The position numbers and the translations under genes were made by a program. The notes under the pieces were generated by a model, which ran no database searches, was not told the DNA's origin, and was given only the letters and a program-made list of their open reading frames with translations. DNA of 64,000 nucleotides from Corythucha ciliata (lineage: Eukaryota; Arthropoda; Insecta; Hemiptera; Tingidae). The stretch lies in assembly GCA_038030265.1 (NCBI GenBank), contig CM075938.1:20499009-20563008 (forward strand), in the 5' to 3' direction. Below, piece by piece: positions 1-13,063 of the stretch (the stretch's first letter is position 1; the number at the start of each line of letters is the position of its first letter).

Positions 1-165
1 GACGCCCATGTTGGTGCGTATCGCCAGTGGACGGCTAACGGATCGAGCTGAGTGATGGGACCGACTCTGCTGGGGAGTCCGGGCCAAAAATGGGGTACAG
101 GCCAGGTAGGCAACGGCCTAGGTTACAACGGCCACATCTTAAGGAGATCGCAGCAGAGTGGTCGC
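1..165 (+). mobile_element. 3' tail of an R1-like non-LTR retrotransposon (partial)
   Basis: No coding sequence is visible, but short blocks appear in the same order and with similar spacing as in the 3' tail of the minus-strand element at 7.04-7.15 kb: ggctaacgga, then ccgggcca, atgggg, taggca-cgg, and finally atcgcagca. This points to a related element on the plus strand whose body lies outside the window. The right boundary is approximate. It was found by eye; an alignment is needed to fix the extent. Confidence 0.5.
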
Positions 166-1428
166 CATCTCCCTATAGGATAAAGTCGCAATAACTGACC
201 TACCCCATTAATCCCAGGAACATAACACAAACCGGGTTAGAGCTGTTTTTGGTTCTGGTTACACCCTTGCTGTGGTTGGGCCATCTTTATTGCGGTCGAA
301 GCTTTACCGCGATTTGGACTTTGGAGCTTCATTGTAATTCGGGCCCGTCGGTTGTGTGGCCACAGTGTGCAGAAAATTAGAATGACTCCTGATGAAAACG
401 TGTGCACCAATAAGGGGCCAAAAACGGTGGTACCACAGTGACAACCCCTTCAACTGTTCGTCTGATCGGAAATCTGTCTCGATTTTTGGGCTAACCGTCG
501 TATCGCGAAACCTCAAAATGCGCGGTTTTGCCAACTGGACAATTTTAAGCTTAATTTGTCAAACTGTTTCGATTTTAGCCGGGTTTATTAGTCCCTCGCT
601 CATTGCTTTAATCACTCCTGGACAACGTGCAGAAAAGAACAAAATACTTTGGGTTGGAGGAGGTTGAACGCGCAGATTTTTGGGTTCACTAAGTCCAAAA
701 CTGGGCAGAACTAGCTCCAGGGCATAAGACACCATGCCTTCCCCCCCACTCCTGGGTTGAATTCACTTTATTCGGCACGTTCAATATTTTCGCCAAACAG
801 TTCACGTCACTTTGTTCAATGTCGTTGTTGTTTTTATTTTTACTTTTCCGTTAGTTTTTCAATACATTTTCATTTTTCGAATATTGAGAGCTCCCTTGCC
901 ACAGAAACTGTAAGGTGTGGTGTGGTGTGGTCTTGGTAGGAGTGGTAGCAGGACGGGATCACGGGCCTAGCCGACCCGGGATCCGCGCCTGCTCTACTTT
1001 ATAAGTGGTGCCTGCCACCCTCCCCTCTGGATCCGCATCGCGACTATACATATCGACTTCCGACTTATTGAAAGACGACAGGGGTGCATGTATTGGGTGA
1101 GACGCACGCGCTAAGGAATTGGAAGGTTAGCAACGAGTGCTACACCCGAGTGCTATATCCTGCACGGTTGGAGCCAGGGCGTTTTGTTCTGATGGACCTA
1201 ATTGGAAAACGTGAACTGCACTCCGAACGAGAGGTGCCTTGAACAGCAGTCATGACTAGGGCTCAACTGGGGGTTGGAGGGGGACAATATTATCTATATG
1301 AATATGCGTGCTATTTGACAGTGACTTTGGGGACTCGTCCCAAATGTCAAAATTTTCGATTTTGAACAAGAGTAGGTAGTAGTACTGGCAGTTCAGACCC
1401 GAGAGCGCTCATGCGACCAACAATGTTT

Positions 1429-1454
1429 TTTTAAAACACCATTGTGTTTTAAAA
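1429..1454. repeat. Perfect 11-bp hairpin
   Basis: ttttaaaacac (1429-1439) is followed by a four-base loop and its exact reverse complement (1444-1454). Nothing nearby assigns it to an element. Confidence 0.85.
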
Positions 1455-1691
1455 GCTAACACCAGGCCTTCGTCTAACCCTATTCACGCTAATCAACAAC
1501 CGCATCAGAAAACGTTCCCCCCCCCCTCCCACAACCACACCACACTTTGTCATTCTTCGCCTTTTTGACGCTCTCACTCACCATTTTTTTGTTTTTTTTT
1601 TCACCCGTGCAGCACTGATTTCCATCTGCTTCCTGAAGGCTGCGATCTTGAAACTCCCCGTCTCAAAAGAAATTGAGAGGATAAGGGGAGG

Positions 1692-1695
<4 letters not shown>

Positions 1696-1725
<30 letters not shown>
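1696..1725. repeat. (AG)n microsatellite
   Basis: About 15 uninterrupted AG units, followed by a short TG-rich tract. Confidence 0.98.
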
Positions 1726-1728
<3 letters not shown>

Positions 1729-4700
1729 GTGTGTGTGACCGTCACATCTGTCTTCCGGTGAGTGGGGGGGAGAGGAACGGTCAAGAAAATAACATCGTTA
1801 TACTGACCTTTAACTCCTCGCCATCGTCACCCCCACAGAGCGTGTGCAGGACACGCTTCAAAAAAGCACAAAAAAGATGGTTAATGGGAAGCTGAGACAC
1901 CCTCGGCTTCCCTGTTTACCGAGATTTTGTGTTAACTAGGACTGGGTTTTTAAGAATTTAAAAGTGACGTTCAAGTTTCTGCAGAGGTATAGCGACGGTG
2001 ATGTTGAATGGCGAGGGGTGAGGGGGAATGGAATGTCTTTGAACCGTCTTGGCGTTACGTACAACAATAATCAAACAATAGAGGCTTATTCCTCTTCTAC
2101 CTGGCGAATGTCTAGAAAGATCTAAGTTACGACTTCTGCAACACTAAAGGAAGAAGCTCCCTACTAACCCTAATGTTTGTTGAAAAACTCTAGGTCCCTC
2201 AAATATCACTCCCTGACCCCCTCTCACCATCACCATGACATTCTTTTAACGTCGATCGTAAAAACTTTTCAATTTTTCACGACAGGGAGAAAAGAAAAAG
2301 CCAAAGCACCTTTTTTCTTTACGTGTCAAACTCTTAATTTATTAGTTTTTAGCCGCCAGGGCTTTTCGTTTTCCAGCGTTGTAATTGGAACGCGACTGTA
2401 AAATCTTTTATTTTTGTGACGCAAAACACCGAAAGAACCTCTATAGTAAATCTGGTAAAGTTCGAAGTGACGTGTGTGGTCAGAATTGTGCAATTCCTCT
2501 TTACTAGGGGGCCTTTGGTGAGGGGGAAGAGATTGAAGGACCGCACAGGTGAAGCCTCGCGTCTCCTTTGAACTCTTCTTCGCAAAGGATGATGTTTCCC
2601 TCGCGTCCTTATTTTTCTTTATACATAGTCGTCCACCCGCTTTTTATCCCCCCCCCCTTCTCTTACCTCACCAACCAACACTTCGTTCAGTACTGTTCAT
2701 TACCCCGTTCTTACCCATCTTGGAAGGAGTCCGTGACTTGAGGCTCATCAACCTTTCTCCCTCAAGGAGGTCTCTTCTCTCTATCTCGTCTTGTAGGGTC
2801 GCCCGTATAAGAATTGGGAAAGTAAAAGGTGTATTAACGCCACTTAAAAAGTCGTAAGGAACGAAAATGATAAGTGCTATTTTATTCGTATTGTGAGGGC
2901 GGTGGTGGAGGGGTATCTTTCGCGGGGCTTAGGCGGTGGCTGCTGCCCCGTTCGACGTTTATAATCTCATTCCCGCGGATACTTTTCACTCGGGATTTAA
3001 TACCCATGAAGTTGAGAGGCTTTTCGAATATTAATGCATTTTTTAAAATGAAAAATACACAATATTATAAGCAAAATTCAACTCATTTTACTCTCGTCTA
3101 TCTCTCAAGTAAATGAAAGATGAACTCCAGGGAGGAAAAAAAAGGAAGCAAGGCAGGCACCTGTTGAGGTCATTAGCTAAAACAGAAGGTGGGCTTTCAA
3201 GTTGAGGATGCGAAATGGACCTCGGGGTCCAAAGCGCTTGTTGAGGAGGAGTATGTGTGTACGGGGGGTGGATAGGGTGGAAGGAAACAAGTCCGCCTTC
3301 GGATTTACCTCTCAAAGCCATGACCCTTGTCTCGTACAAATAACTCCTGCTAGGACTTGGCAGGGAGCGAGTCCATTGTAAACAGTCAATGCACTTTCTG
3401 CCCACGCCCCACGAGTTTAAAAGTTATCGATAGTTGCCCGGTTGCACAGTTATGAAGAGGGCACAAAGTGGTCTTATAAGAGGAACTGAAGACGATGGGT
3501 GATGTGGGACGGGGGAGAGTGGTCTGTGGGAGAGACAGAAATTTAACCTGTCACACCCGGGTTCAATGAGTAATTGAATCTTATCGTTTTATTCATGAGA
3601 AGGGAGAAACGACCTTTTTAACTTTGAAAAAAAACGAGTTAATCTGGAAAATATTTATAACGTTGTAAAAACATAAAGATTATCCTTCCTCGGGGAACTA
3701 TAAATGAAGTTATTAAAGCGTGTTGTTGGCTTCAACACAGCAATTACCACTCTCGTTACCCAACCAGCCACAGTCCCCTGCAATGGCATAATGCGCGTTT
3801 TGTTACGGGGGAAGGAACGGGTATAAGGAAAACTCCGGTAAGTCACACCGAACGGCAAGGCCAGCCTTCCTAGGAATAGGGGGCCCCCCTATTAAATGGG
3901 GCCCGGCTTTATCTATGCCTTCGTATCTGCTCTACATTTATTACAAACAATCAAACGGGGGGGCGTCTAGTGGTAAACCGGTTGCACAAGCCACACGCCC
4001 TCGCTCTTGTTCCGCAACAACGAAACCACGTATATACCTTTTTGTATACGTTTCACCCCCCCCCCTCCCTGACATCGCCCCTTAATCTATCGAGTTGCAT
4101 CAGTGGCGCTCCGACGACAGCGTTCCGGGGGCTCAATTCCCTCCGTAGATAAACAATCGGTGTACCAAACCTCCCCCCCCCCACCATATTGCCAACTGAA
4201 ATAGGCTTCGCCTCCGAGAGAACGAGAATCAAGAATTGGGCATGTCCTGAAACTGGTTCTTTTTTCTAATTATTTTTTAACCTTTGATCCCACTCACTCC
4301 TCTTAAAGCCCGTGTCTTTTCGAGTTTTTAAGTCGCATTTTACAAAACCATGCGCCCCTGTTTCGATGATTTACTCGACTTTCGCCCTCGAGCCACGAAA
4401 ACCACACCACGTAATCTTCATTCCATGGAAGGACGCGCCCCCAAACAAACGTCGCGTGCTAAACTCACACTTATAAAAAAAAAAATGCTTCATTGATAAG
4501 ACCGCTCCATGTCTCTCTCCCGTGTTTGTGACCAACCGATGTGATTATGGGAGGGAGGGGGGGGGTTGACGTGAAAACAAACCGTCTTTCAACAGGTTTA
4601 TAAGGAATCTCTTAAACACTCGTGAGATATTTTAAAAAGGCTGCTCCCAAAGAGTTGGTGAATGTTGTATTGCCAGTTCGGGAGGGGGGCGGGCAAATTA

Positions 4701-6109
4701 AATCGTTATCTTTCGCAGGATAAATGTAGTAACGCTATTAACCAGGGAGTGCTAAGGTCCTGGCCACCGTATATATACATATGTATAAGATCATGATCAC
4801 CCAGTCCTTAAGACCCTCAGAACCCAAAAAATTATTGTTCCGGGATCAAAAAAGTTTTTTTTGTTATTGATACGGAAACATTAAAAACGAGCCAAAGAAC
4901 ACTGTATCGCAACCCTGGAACCCCCTCCCACCAACCATGTGAACGGTGGAAAACAACTCGGTTTTACAGCCATAATTACCCTATTCGAACCACTTTCACA
5001 GCAGAATGTTATGGGCTGTAAGAGGGGGAAGGGTGGAAAAAGACATATTTTTCGTTATTTATTAATACTCTTAATACGTGCCTTCATTAACCCCATACAG
5101 GACGCTGGGAAACGTGATCGGGCGTACAGTGATTGCGAATTTAAAGAAGGTCATGCTAGTTGGTACAAAAAAAGTGAATGATGAGAGGATGGTGGAGGGG
5201 GTGGCGTAAAGAAAATGATAATGTTTTAGCATTAAAAAACAGAGGAGGGAACAAGGGCTGGAAAGAAAACTAGTCGCGCACACAACAGTGTGAGAGGCGT
5301 GAGTATAATATTCATAATAGGAATGGCATTGCAAGCGGTGGACGCTGAGTCGCTGAGCCGAAATCGCAAGATTCGAGACTAAATATCTGAAATCACAATT
5401 TAACGGGACACAAGAGACAAGTAAAGCAATACTTCAGCTTTGGAACTGATTATACGTGTCAAAAGACTTAGCAGAATAGTTTATGCATAAGAAGCCAATG
5501 AACTGTAACACAGAACCCGAGTCCCCACAAAATTCTATATCAATGCATGAATGGAGATGAAAATTGGAAAAATTTCAAGTTTTGGGTCTAAAAGTATCAG
5601 TGAAATTTCAAGTTTCACGGCCTCTTGTTTTAGGGAGCACCGGTTCAGAAACCACGCCAAGGGGCTGACCGGCCCCGGAAACGCCCGTAACCTGACGAAA
5701 GTTCTATAAATGCAACATTTAGAGCTATGTATTATGCAAGAAAGAGTTTGCAAGATCGGGTTCTAATTTTGGAGAAGTTTCCTGGCTGAATACTCGCGAT
5801 ATTGACGGTTTCGGGTCTTAATTTCATCAAAATTGCAAGTTTAGGGTCTAAATGGGTACGGGGTACGGTCCTCCATCAGCTCACTCGTTCAGCCGGTTAT
5901 CTTTCCCCTCAGTACCACCCTTCAAGCGATGCGTCCACCGCTGTACAGGGCCGAGTAGAAAATATTCGAGTCCGGGGATGGAACGCGTTAGGGGCCTTTG
6001 AAAGCCCCCCCCCCCCCCAACAACTGTTACAGCATCTCACTATAGCGCCAAATATTTCAAACCACACGAAGTGCTCAACCACAACAAAGGTCATATTTTA
6101 TCTGTAAAG

Positions 6110-6700
6110 GCGGGTTCTCAATTTTAGCCCCGAATCACCGCTTTTTCTCAATTTGGCTTCGGAACCAGAGACGCGTAACGAGGAAGTGGGCCAATAGCTA
6201 ATATTGATTGATAAACTCTGAATCCCAGTTAAAATTGTGAAAATGTGTTAATTCGTAACTAAAATTGAGCACGTAGCAGCTAAACTTGAGAAAAAGCGCC
6301 GATTCGGGGCTAAATTTGAGAAAAACCCCGTTCGCTGATACAATGGAGAAAAACTACGGTCGCATATAAAATTAAGAAAACACTAGGTCGCGGATAAAAT
6401 TGAGGACTAGCGCTCATTCACTGCCAAAATTTGAAAACGCCAATTCACAGTTTTAAACGGCCATTTCGTAACTGAAATTGAAATAAAGTGCTAATTCATT
6501 GCTAAAACTGGAAAAATTGCTAATTCCTGGCTAAAATCGAGAAACCTCCAAAATCGAGTAAATTTGTGAAAAGCGCTAATTAAGAAAAAAGGTTAATTCA
6601 TAGCTAAAATGAAAAAACACAAGAGCGCTAATTCTCAAATAAAATTGGGCAGAATTACTAATTCATGGCTATTAGCTAAACATGAAAAAAAGGATGGCCA
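6110..6700 (+). repeat. Minisatellite family B, array 1
   Basis: Degenerate tandem repeat with a period of about 28-31 bp. The typical unit reads gctaattcatggctaaaatt followed by gagaaaaa(gc). Units differ by many substitutions and indels, so the array is old. Other arrays of the family lie at 27.0-28.4 kb (inverted) and 47.0-49.2 kb. Confidence 0.85.
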
Positions 6701-7035
6701 GGCAGGTGGTCGAATTTTAAATTGAGATTTCTCAAAAATATTAAACATTGACTCTTAAAAAAGAAAAACTGCACCGAGGGTGCTGTCTAGTCTCCTTTTC
6801 GACCTCAGAACTTCAGCTAGCTGAGCTACTCGGTCCTGGTCTCATCAGCCGAGTACGGAGCCGACGGACCCCCCTACACCACTCACTGGTGTTGTTCATG
6901 TTGTTCATTATTGACTTGTACGTATTTACCTCTTGATGCCAATACCTCTGTACTTTTTACCAAAAGTACCTACTTCTTTCAAACCACGTGAACCCCGTAC
7001 AGGAAAGGAAATGAGCCCCCCCCCCCCACTCAGTC
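6701..7035. other. Unassigned stretch, no gene seen
   Basis: Sequence between minisatellite B and the R1-like relic. It ends in a C run (about 7017-7027), which may mark the 3' end of the minus-strand retrotransposon. Confidence 0.5.
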
Positions 7036-8240
7036 CCTTGCTGCGATGCCTTCAATTGACCGGTGCCTAATAACCGGCACACTGCCCCATCCGTGGCCCG
7101 GCTGACACAACAAGAGGTGGGTGGCTCCCCCGGTCACCGTCCGTTAGCCATGGCTGGTGGCCAGACAGGCCGTGCCTGAGAGAGACCACTCGGTGGTGGA
7201 CGTTCTCCAAGACCGGGAGAGTGGCGAAACGCGCGGCGAGGTGCGTGACGTGCATACCTCTACTTATCAATGGGCATCATGGGCTCTAGGCCCACTCCCG
7301 ATGATGCAAGCCGTCATAGAACCCGCAGCGACGTAGCACGTGGTCAGCGGTTTCATCCTCGCCTCACCACGAGGGCACAAAGGAAAGTTCTGTCCGCCAC
7401 AGGAATAGCCACAACTTGGCACTGAACGATCCGTGTCCAGTGAGGAATGAAGTAGCCGCGTGTTCAGGTATGATGCCACTGCCATCCGAATCCACACGTA
7501 AGGCAAGAAGCCCAACAAACACCTACCCATTGTACTGCCAGCCCAACGCTCCTGCCAGGCCTTCACGACCAAGTCGTCGAGGAGGCGAAGCGCCTCCGGC
7601 AACCACCCATCCGACACCATAGGCACAAGGTGGCAGTCCACCCAGTCCTCCCGGCACCCCACCCGCCCCAATGAGATGGGGATGGCCAGGCACCGGTGCA
7701 CACAGACGTCGAGCAGAAAACCAGCCAGAGGCATCCCCGCCATGACATGAAGGGCGTTAGTCTGATGCCGTCAGGTCCGAGCTGACAGTCCTGTACGCCT
7801 TGGCTACCCGGATCAAGGCCTGCTGCTGCAGCCTGATGACTTTCACCATCTGTGCCTTGGAGGGGTGGTGCCACCACCTGGTCATTCCATAAAAGAGGAT
7901 CTGCATAAAGACCGACCCTACGTAGCGCACCCGACAGCAAAAATCCACACCCTCCCCACGTGTTTCCAGCTGTAGCCCTAAAAAGGGCAACTACTTTTTT
8001 AAGTTTGCCCGCAACTACGTCCAACTACGGGCTTGCCGCTCTGTGGTGGGCAATCTGAATGCCAATGCTGAACGCATCTGACGAGGGCCCCCGTTAGGCT
8101 CACCCCCTCGTATGATACAACTGCTGAAGCTGCCCCGGCCCCGTGGCAGTCGACCCCACATTATGACCACCCGGGTCTGGTGGACCGTGAGAGCCAGACC
8201 GGAGACATCACCGCCCTGATGGCAGCGCCCACCTCTGGAT
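7036..8240 (-). pseudogene. R1-like non-LTR retrotransposon, decayed 3' part of ORF2
   Basis: Reading the minus strand from about 8200 down, successive frames give the part of an R1-like ORF2 after the RT active site. LTVHQTRVVIMWGRLPRGRG lies at about 8190-8130. Next come LKKVVALFRATAGNTWG near 8000, ILFYGMTRWWHHPSKAQ near 7900 and ALIRVAKAYRTVSS near 7810. MAGMPLAGFLLDVCVHRCLA starts at 7743. The C-terminal zinc-knuckle region survives as GEDETADHVLRRC at about 7325-7362, in a shifted frame. At least three frame changes are needed, so no protein can be made. No RNase H domain lies between the thumb and the knuckle, as is usual for R1-type elements. Positions 7036-7260 are probably 3' UTR. 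The catalytic RT motifs and endonuclease are absent: the copy is truncated or internally deleted. The exact clade is not certain. Confidence 0.85.
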
Positions 8241-8735
8241 CCCCAACCCTCTTCGGGGTGCTCCCACCCACTTCCACAATCGGAGCTCGAGTACCTCCGC
8301 TGGCGCTTCCGCAGAGTGACTCCAACCTGAGTTCGAAGGCCTCCAGTCGGGACATTACAGAGGCCAATCCTCCACCAAGACCAACGCCCCCACTCACTAA
8401 TTCAGTCATGTGTGTTGTGTGCCTCAGCCACAATAATGTCCACACAGTCCAGGACTTTCGTAGCGGAATCTTACGGATGTCCACCAACATGAACTCCTGC
8501 AGTCCACGCCGTCACGTTGTTATTGTTGACTCTGACTCCATACTTGATCGGTCCCACCTGTCTTCCAAGGAGAGAGCACCGGCACCGAAGCCGTCGAAGC
8601 GACGTCGACGAGCCTCCTAAACTCGACCTCTTCTCCTCTTCAATGATGAGCCACCACTCATCGGGCTAGAACTGGTCCCTGCTACTAAACTCTGATTTTG
8701 AAATAAACGTTCAAAGGAAAGGAATAAAGGGAAAG
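8241..8735 (-). other. GC-richer stretch upstream of the R1-like relic, origin unclear
   Basis: Base composition matches the retrotransposon rather than the AT-rich flank, and the minus strand has an open stretch at 8161-8490 with a phrase SRLEAFELRLESLC that could be a coiled coil. It might be ORF1 (gag-like) sequence joined to the 3' part by an internal deletion. I recognise no CCHC knuckle or other decisive motif, so this is inference only. Confidence 0.3.
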
Positions 8736-8759
8736 GAAATGGATCGAACCCATGCCGCC

Positions 8760-9400
8760 TGGCCCAATTGGTGGATTTTGCTCCTTCAAAATTCCTTTCG
8801 CAGAAAAAGATCTTCCAGAAATCAAATTCACCGATTTGGTTCGAACAAAAATCAAATTTTGTGGGTTTTAGCTCTGCGAAAAACCAATTTCGCGGGCTTG
8901 ACTCTTTTAAAAATCCAAATCTTGAGAGTTTGGCTCTTTTCAAAGCCCAACTCTTGTGGATTTTATCCATTCAAACCCCAATTTTGAGGATCAACCATTT
9001 TTACGGTTTGCCTCTTTCAGGAAATTCGATTTCTCGTGTTCCGCTCGCTAATGAAAAAAAAGAAGCAATTTCACTGGCTTCACACTTTCAAAAAGTTGAA
9101 TTTTTAAGCTTGTCTCGCCGCCCAAATGTCCAATTTGACGGATTTGAACCATTCAACCCCAATCTGAAGGATTAAAAAAAACAACAAATTCACGGGTTTG
9201 GCTTACCTAAAAAGCAAAATTTTGGAGTTTGGGTTCTTGGTTTGTTGGCTCAATTGTCAGTTGCCGACGTTTCTACTTGTGACTAAAAATTCTGGTTCTA
9301 GCACACCGACTTTGAGTTTGTTTCATGAAAAATCTTATCTCCGAGTGTTTATGCGCAATGTTTTTTCCCCGCTTGGATAATTTCTGGGGCTCCGTTTGAC
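8760..9400 (+). repeat. Minisatellite family A, array 1
   Basis: Degenerate tandem repeat with a period near 30 bp. The recognisable core is caatttcgcgggtttggct, followed by cttt(c)aaaaa. It sits directly beside the retrotransposon relic. Further arrays of this family lie at 19.54-19.9, 31.44-32.45 and 45.7-46.2 kb. Confidence 0.85.
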
Positions 9401-12400
9401 GTAGGTTGCTTACAATTATCACCGGATTCCACCTCCGTGCCTCGTGATCTCACCCAGCGAGCCCAGGTGTCAGAACCAATTTCGCTACCTTATAACCCCC
9501 CCCCCCCTTTTAATATCTCCCGAACACAGACACTATCGTCGCTACCTCAGCCTGAAAAACTCCCCTAACAAGCAGCTGTGAAATAAAATGTACGTCAGAC
9601 GTACAAATCTCCAAGAAGATTAAGAATTCAGTTTCCATAAATTCGGCCAAAAACCAGGGCCTTGAGGCATAGCGGAGGGTACTATTATTACAGCTTCTAC
9701 CAGCAAATTTTGGGTTAGTCTCTTAACGAGGGGGGTCTTGGAAGGGAACCGGGATTTCCACAAGGCGCCTATAATAAGGTAGAGGAGGCTATATATAGGA
9801 AGTGCTTTCCAGCCGCTCACGAATCACTGAAAATGCATTGAAACGGGTATCCAATTGAGCATTTTGAAATATTAAACGTTTTCGCCTTGACTCAATTATA
9901 AAGCACAACAAGGCACCGAAAATTGTAGACCTTTTAAAAAAAATTATACTCCTGGGATACGTCGCCACCCTAAAATTAAAATTGAATAAAGTTCACCCGC
10001 CACCGCCGTTTGACTGTTTTCCCCGTCAAGTCCAGTTCCCTGAATATCAAGGACTGTTACAAATATTTCTTTTTTTTTGTCTGTGTTCCTCCCATCTTTT
10101 CAAAACGATACGCATACGTAGGCGGACGTATTCTCTCCTCTTTGGGCTTATCGCTGACTCCGATAAATCAAAACAAAATCTCGGGTATATAAACGAGTTA
10201 TACACGCCCGAAAACGGTTTTTAAAGAAAATAAAAGGCTATGATTAAATCCCTGAAACCCTTTAATAAACGCCTTGACAAAGGTCAACAGGGAAACAGTA
10301 GTTTTTTGGAGGGTTATCGTGGTTGAGAGAGAAAGAGAGAAAAAAAGTAGGGCTTCCTCGTCATAAAAATGTTCTACTTGACGCATCAAGGACGTCTAAA
10401 TTCATTGTTTTTCACTCAGTGGTCCGATCAAACTACAACTTAGTCATTTTCCCATTCGTGGAGGTTAAGAGAGGCCCATTTTTCATATCCTTACGCGGCT
10501 TTATTCGCTCTCGCGGCGCAATAGTTCGTGAGAAAAAGACGAATATTTAATTCGGAGAATTACCTTATTCGCTTATCATCAGGTTTTCTGCTAGCAAAAA
10601 AAAAGTGGTTGGGGGTTGTGATTTAAAACCCTCGTATTTTGTGATGGAGAGGGGGAGGAGGAACTCTACGCCTCGAGAGAGAAAATATCGTGACAAAATA
10701 CACCGCGAGCATAAATTTTTCCTCTTTCTAAGTGTTAGCGAGGCAAAAAAAAAAAAAATCTGGATGTGATGTAAGTTTGCTGAGCAAAACTTGGGGCTAG
10801 GAGAAAAAGTATAACTTACTCACAGTTGGTACCTTTTTTTTATTACCCCCCGAGATTTTAACTCGTGAGGAAGATATAAAACCCACCCCCACCTCTCTCC
10901 TTGTAAAAACGTCACGCCGTTTGAAAGCAACCCCCTTGTTTCACAAAAAAAAAAAATGTGTATGGCGTCAAGTCCTGCCAGGCACTTATGAATTCGTGAT
11001 CGTCATTTTCTATAAAAAGTGACATTTCTTCGCTGTTAATTATTGTCTTGTTCCCCTTATTTTTATTATGTTTCTCATGTCCGTACCGGGAAAAGGTTAA
11101 GCCCATTAATTGGACGCTCATAAGAATAACTTGTGAAGCTGATTTATGCCTTCCATTCGTTTCATTACGTCGCATTATTAAAAGTTTTCTTTCTTTGTAA
11201 ATAATAAGAGTCACGTATACACTTCTGGAAGGTCGCTAAAATGAGTATAAAACCTTCGAGAAATCCATTAGATTTTTCTCGAATCGTACCCACGCGAATA
11301 TATGTTTATTTTTTTTAATGGCGATTATCTCGCCAAAACAGTGGCGCGGAAGCCCGCCAAAAAGCTAGCAACCTTTAAAGATAACGAAACCGTCATTTGA
11401 CACCTAAATCCTACTATACCGATAACATATTGCGACGATATGGAAAATAAGATCCCTCACCCCACACCAAGCTCGAGATAGCGGCCCCAAGATTAAGTTT
11501 TTAAGAGGTCGAGGCGGCTCTGTCTTTAAGGTGACTCAACCAGGAAGAAATATGTGTATGAAGTCAGGTCTCGTCTTATGTGCAACGCGAGTACAACCCC
11601 CTCCCCCCCCCCAATACACCACTCCACGCTTAATATTCTCGGAATGTAATTAGATGCGTATGAAAATCTCGCATCAAACTAGGTATACGCCGGATGTTGT
11701 AATTGAGTTTGAAAGGCGAGAAACACGGTTTTTTCTTTCTGTTTTCCCCCTTTCTAATCTCTTTAACAACCCCGGACATTTAAAAAAAAATAATAATAAT
11801 TTATTCCACATAGAGATTGACACCGGCGAGCTATTTTTAAAGAGATTTTCTGCTGCTTTCACACAATGTACACACAAATCGATTTTAGACGGTCGAGACG
11901 GTGCCTTAATAATAGTGGAGGGGGGGAGTTGAACGCCGGTTCATGCGGGGGATTGATGAATGAAGACGACGACGATCAGGGAAAATGGAATTTCTGATTC
12001 TCCTGCATCAGGGTGAGACGTTAATCTTGACGGAGCAGCCCAATACAACGGGTGGGGGGCGGGTTCATCTTCAACACACAGAGGCATGTACTTTGGGCGG
12101 GGGGGGGGACATGTTCGACTCTCCTCCCTTCCCACCCTATTATTCCTATTCACACACACACAAATCCTTTTTCTTTCCAAGCGGGAAGGCTCCCGAAAAG
12201 AATTAAAGTGCACCTGAAAAAGTTGCGCATTTCTTAGCCAGGTGTACCCTTTGTGCCGTATCGGCTTCACCGTTCAGGTATATATCACGTTAAGGCACAC
12301 CAAAGAACACCCCCCACCCCACCACCACACATACCACTTTTTTTTTTTTTTTTGCTTCCTTTTAACATTTCAAACTCATTAATAACTCAGACGAGAGATT

Positions 12401-13021
12401 TTGTTCCTATGGTTTTTATAACGCCAATATTGTGCTTTACCCTGTTCTTCGATCGTAAAAAAAATCCGTTCTGAATACGAGATCAGAATTTTTTTTTCAA
12501 GATTAATCTAGCGAGCGCTATTTTACGGTGAAATTTGCATGGGAATGTCAAATTTGAATACAATGATCCAGGAATAATAATTAAAAGAGGGCAGGTTAAT
12601 ATTGATTGTTTTAATATGTATATATGAAGGTAAAACTGGTGTATGAATGGGTGTGTGTGTGGTAGTGGTGGAGGGGGGGTGAAGGAAGTTTCAAAACAAC
12701 TCGGAGATTGATAACTTTGGGACAGATTTACGAGCTTTTATACTGTGTGCAAAATGAATTAGCGGGCCCCCGGAATGATCCCTAGTTTTGTTGCGTCGAA
12801 AACTACAGAAAAACGCTCAGTCATTTACGGTTTGGCCTGAGCGTGAGGATGGTGTCATAAATCAAAGTGAAATAATAATAAAAGTTGGAGTTTTTGAGGG
12901 AATTTCGTTATTTGGAGGGGGGGGGTAGTATTTTACTCCAGTTTCTTCACCTTTTGTTGAGCGTGCGTCTTTTAATATATTCTGAGTGACGGATAATCCC
13001 AGAAAATCTGAAGGGGAGAAA

Positions 13022-13024
<3 letters not shown>

Positions 13025-13058
<34 letters not shown>
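13025..13058. repeat. (GA)n microsatellite
   Basis: About 17 uninterrupted GA units. Confidence 0.98.

Positions 13059-13063
<5 letters not shown>

Larger units (their letters stand above)
166..6105. other. Unassigned stretch, no gene seen
   Basis: No open frame here has a recognisable domain. The stretch holds many A/T and G/C homopolymers (C runs near 1520, 2650, 4058 and 4173; 14 C at 6005-6018), an AG microsatellite (1696-1725) and a perfect hairpin (1429-1454). A weakly repetitive patch at about 5550-5850 has phrases such as 'tttcgggtcta' and 'aaattgcaag' recurring. CpG does not look strongly depleted by eye. Confidence 0.5.

Noticed and set aside
6110..6700. CRISPR-like array
   Set aside because: Units of about 30 bp are directly adjacent and degenerate, with no unique spacers, in eukaryotic repeat DNA.
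8738..8775. B-box-like gggttcgatcc on the minus strand beside the R1-like relic
   Set aside because: No A box or tRNA fold was found; probably chance.
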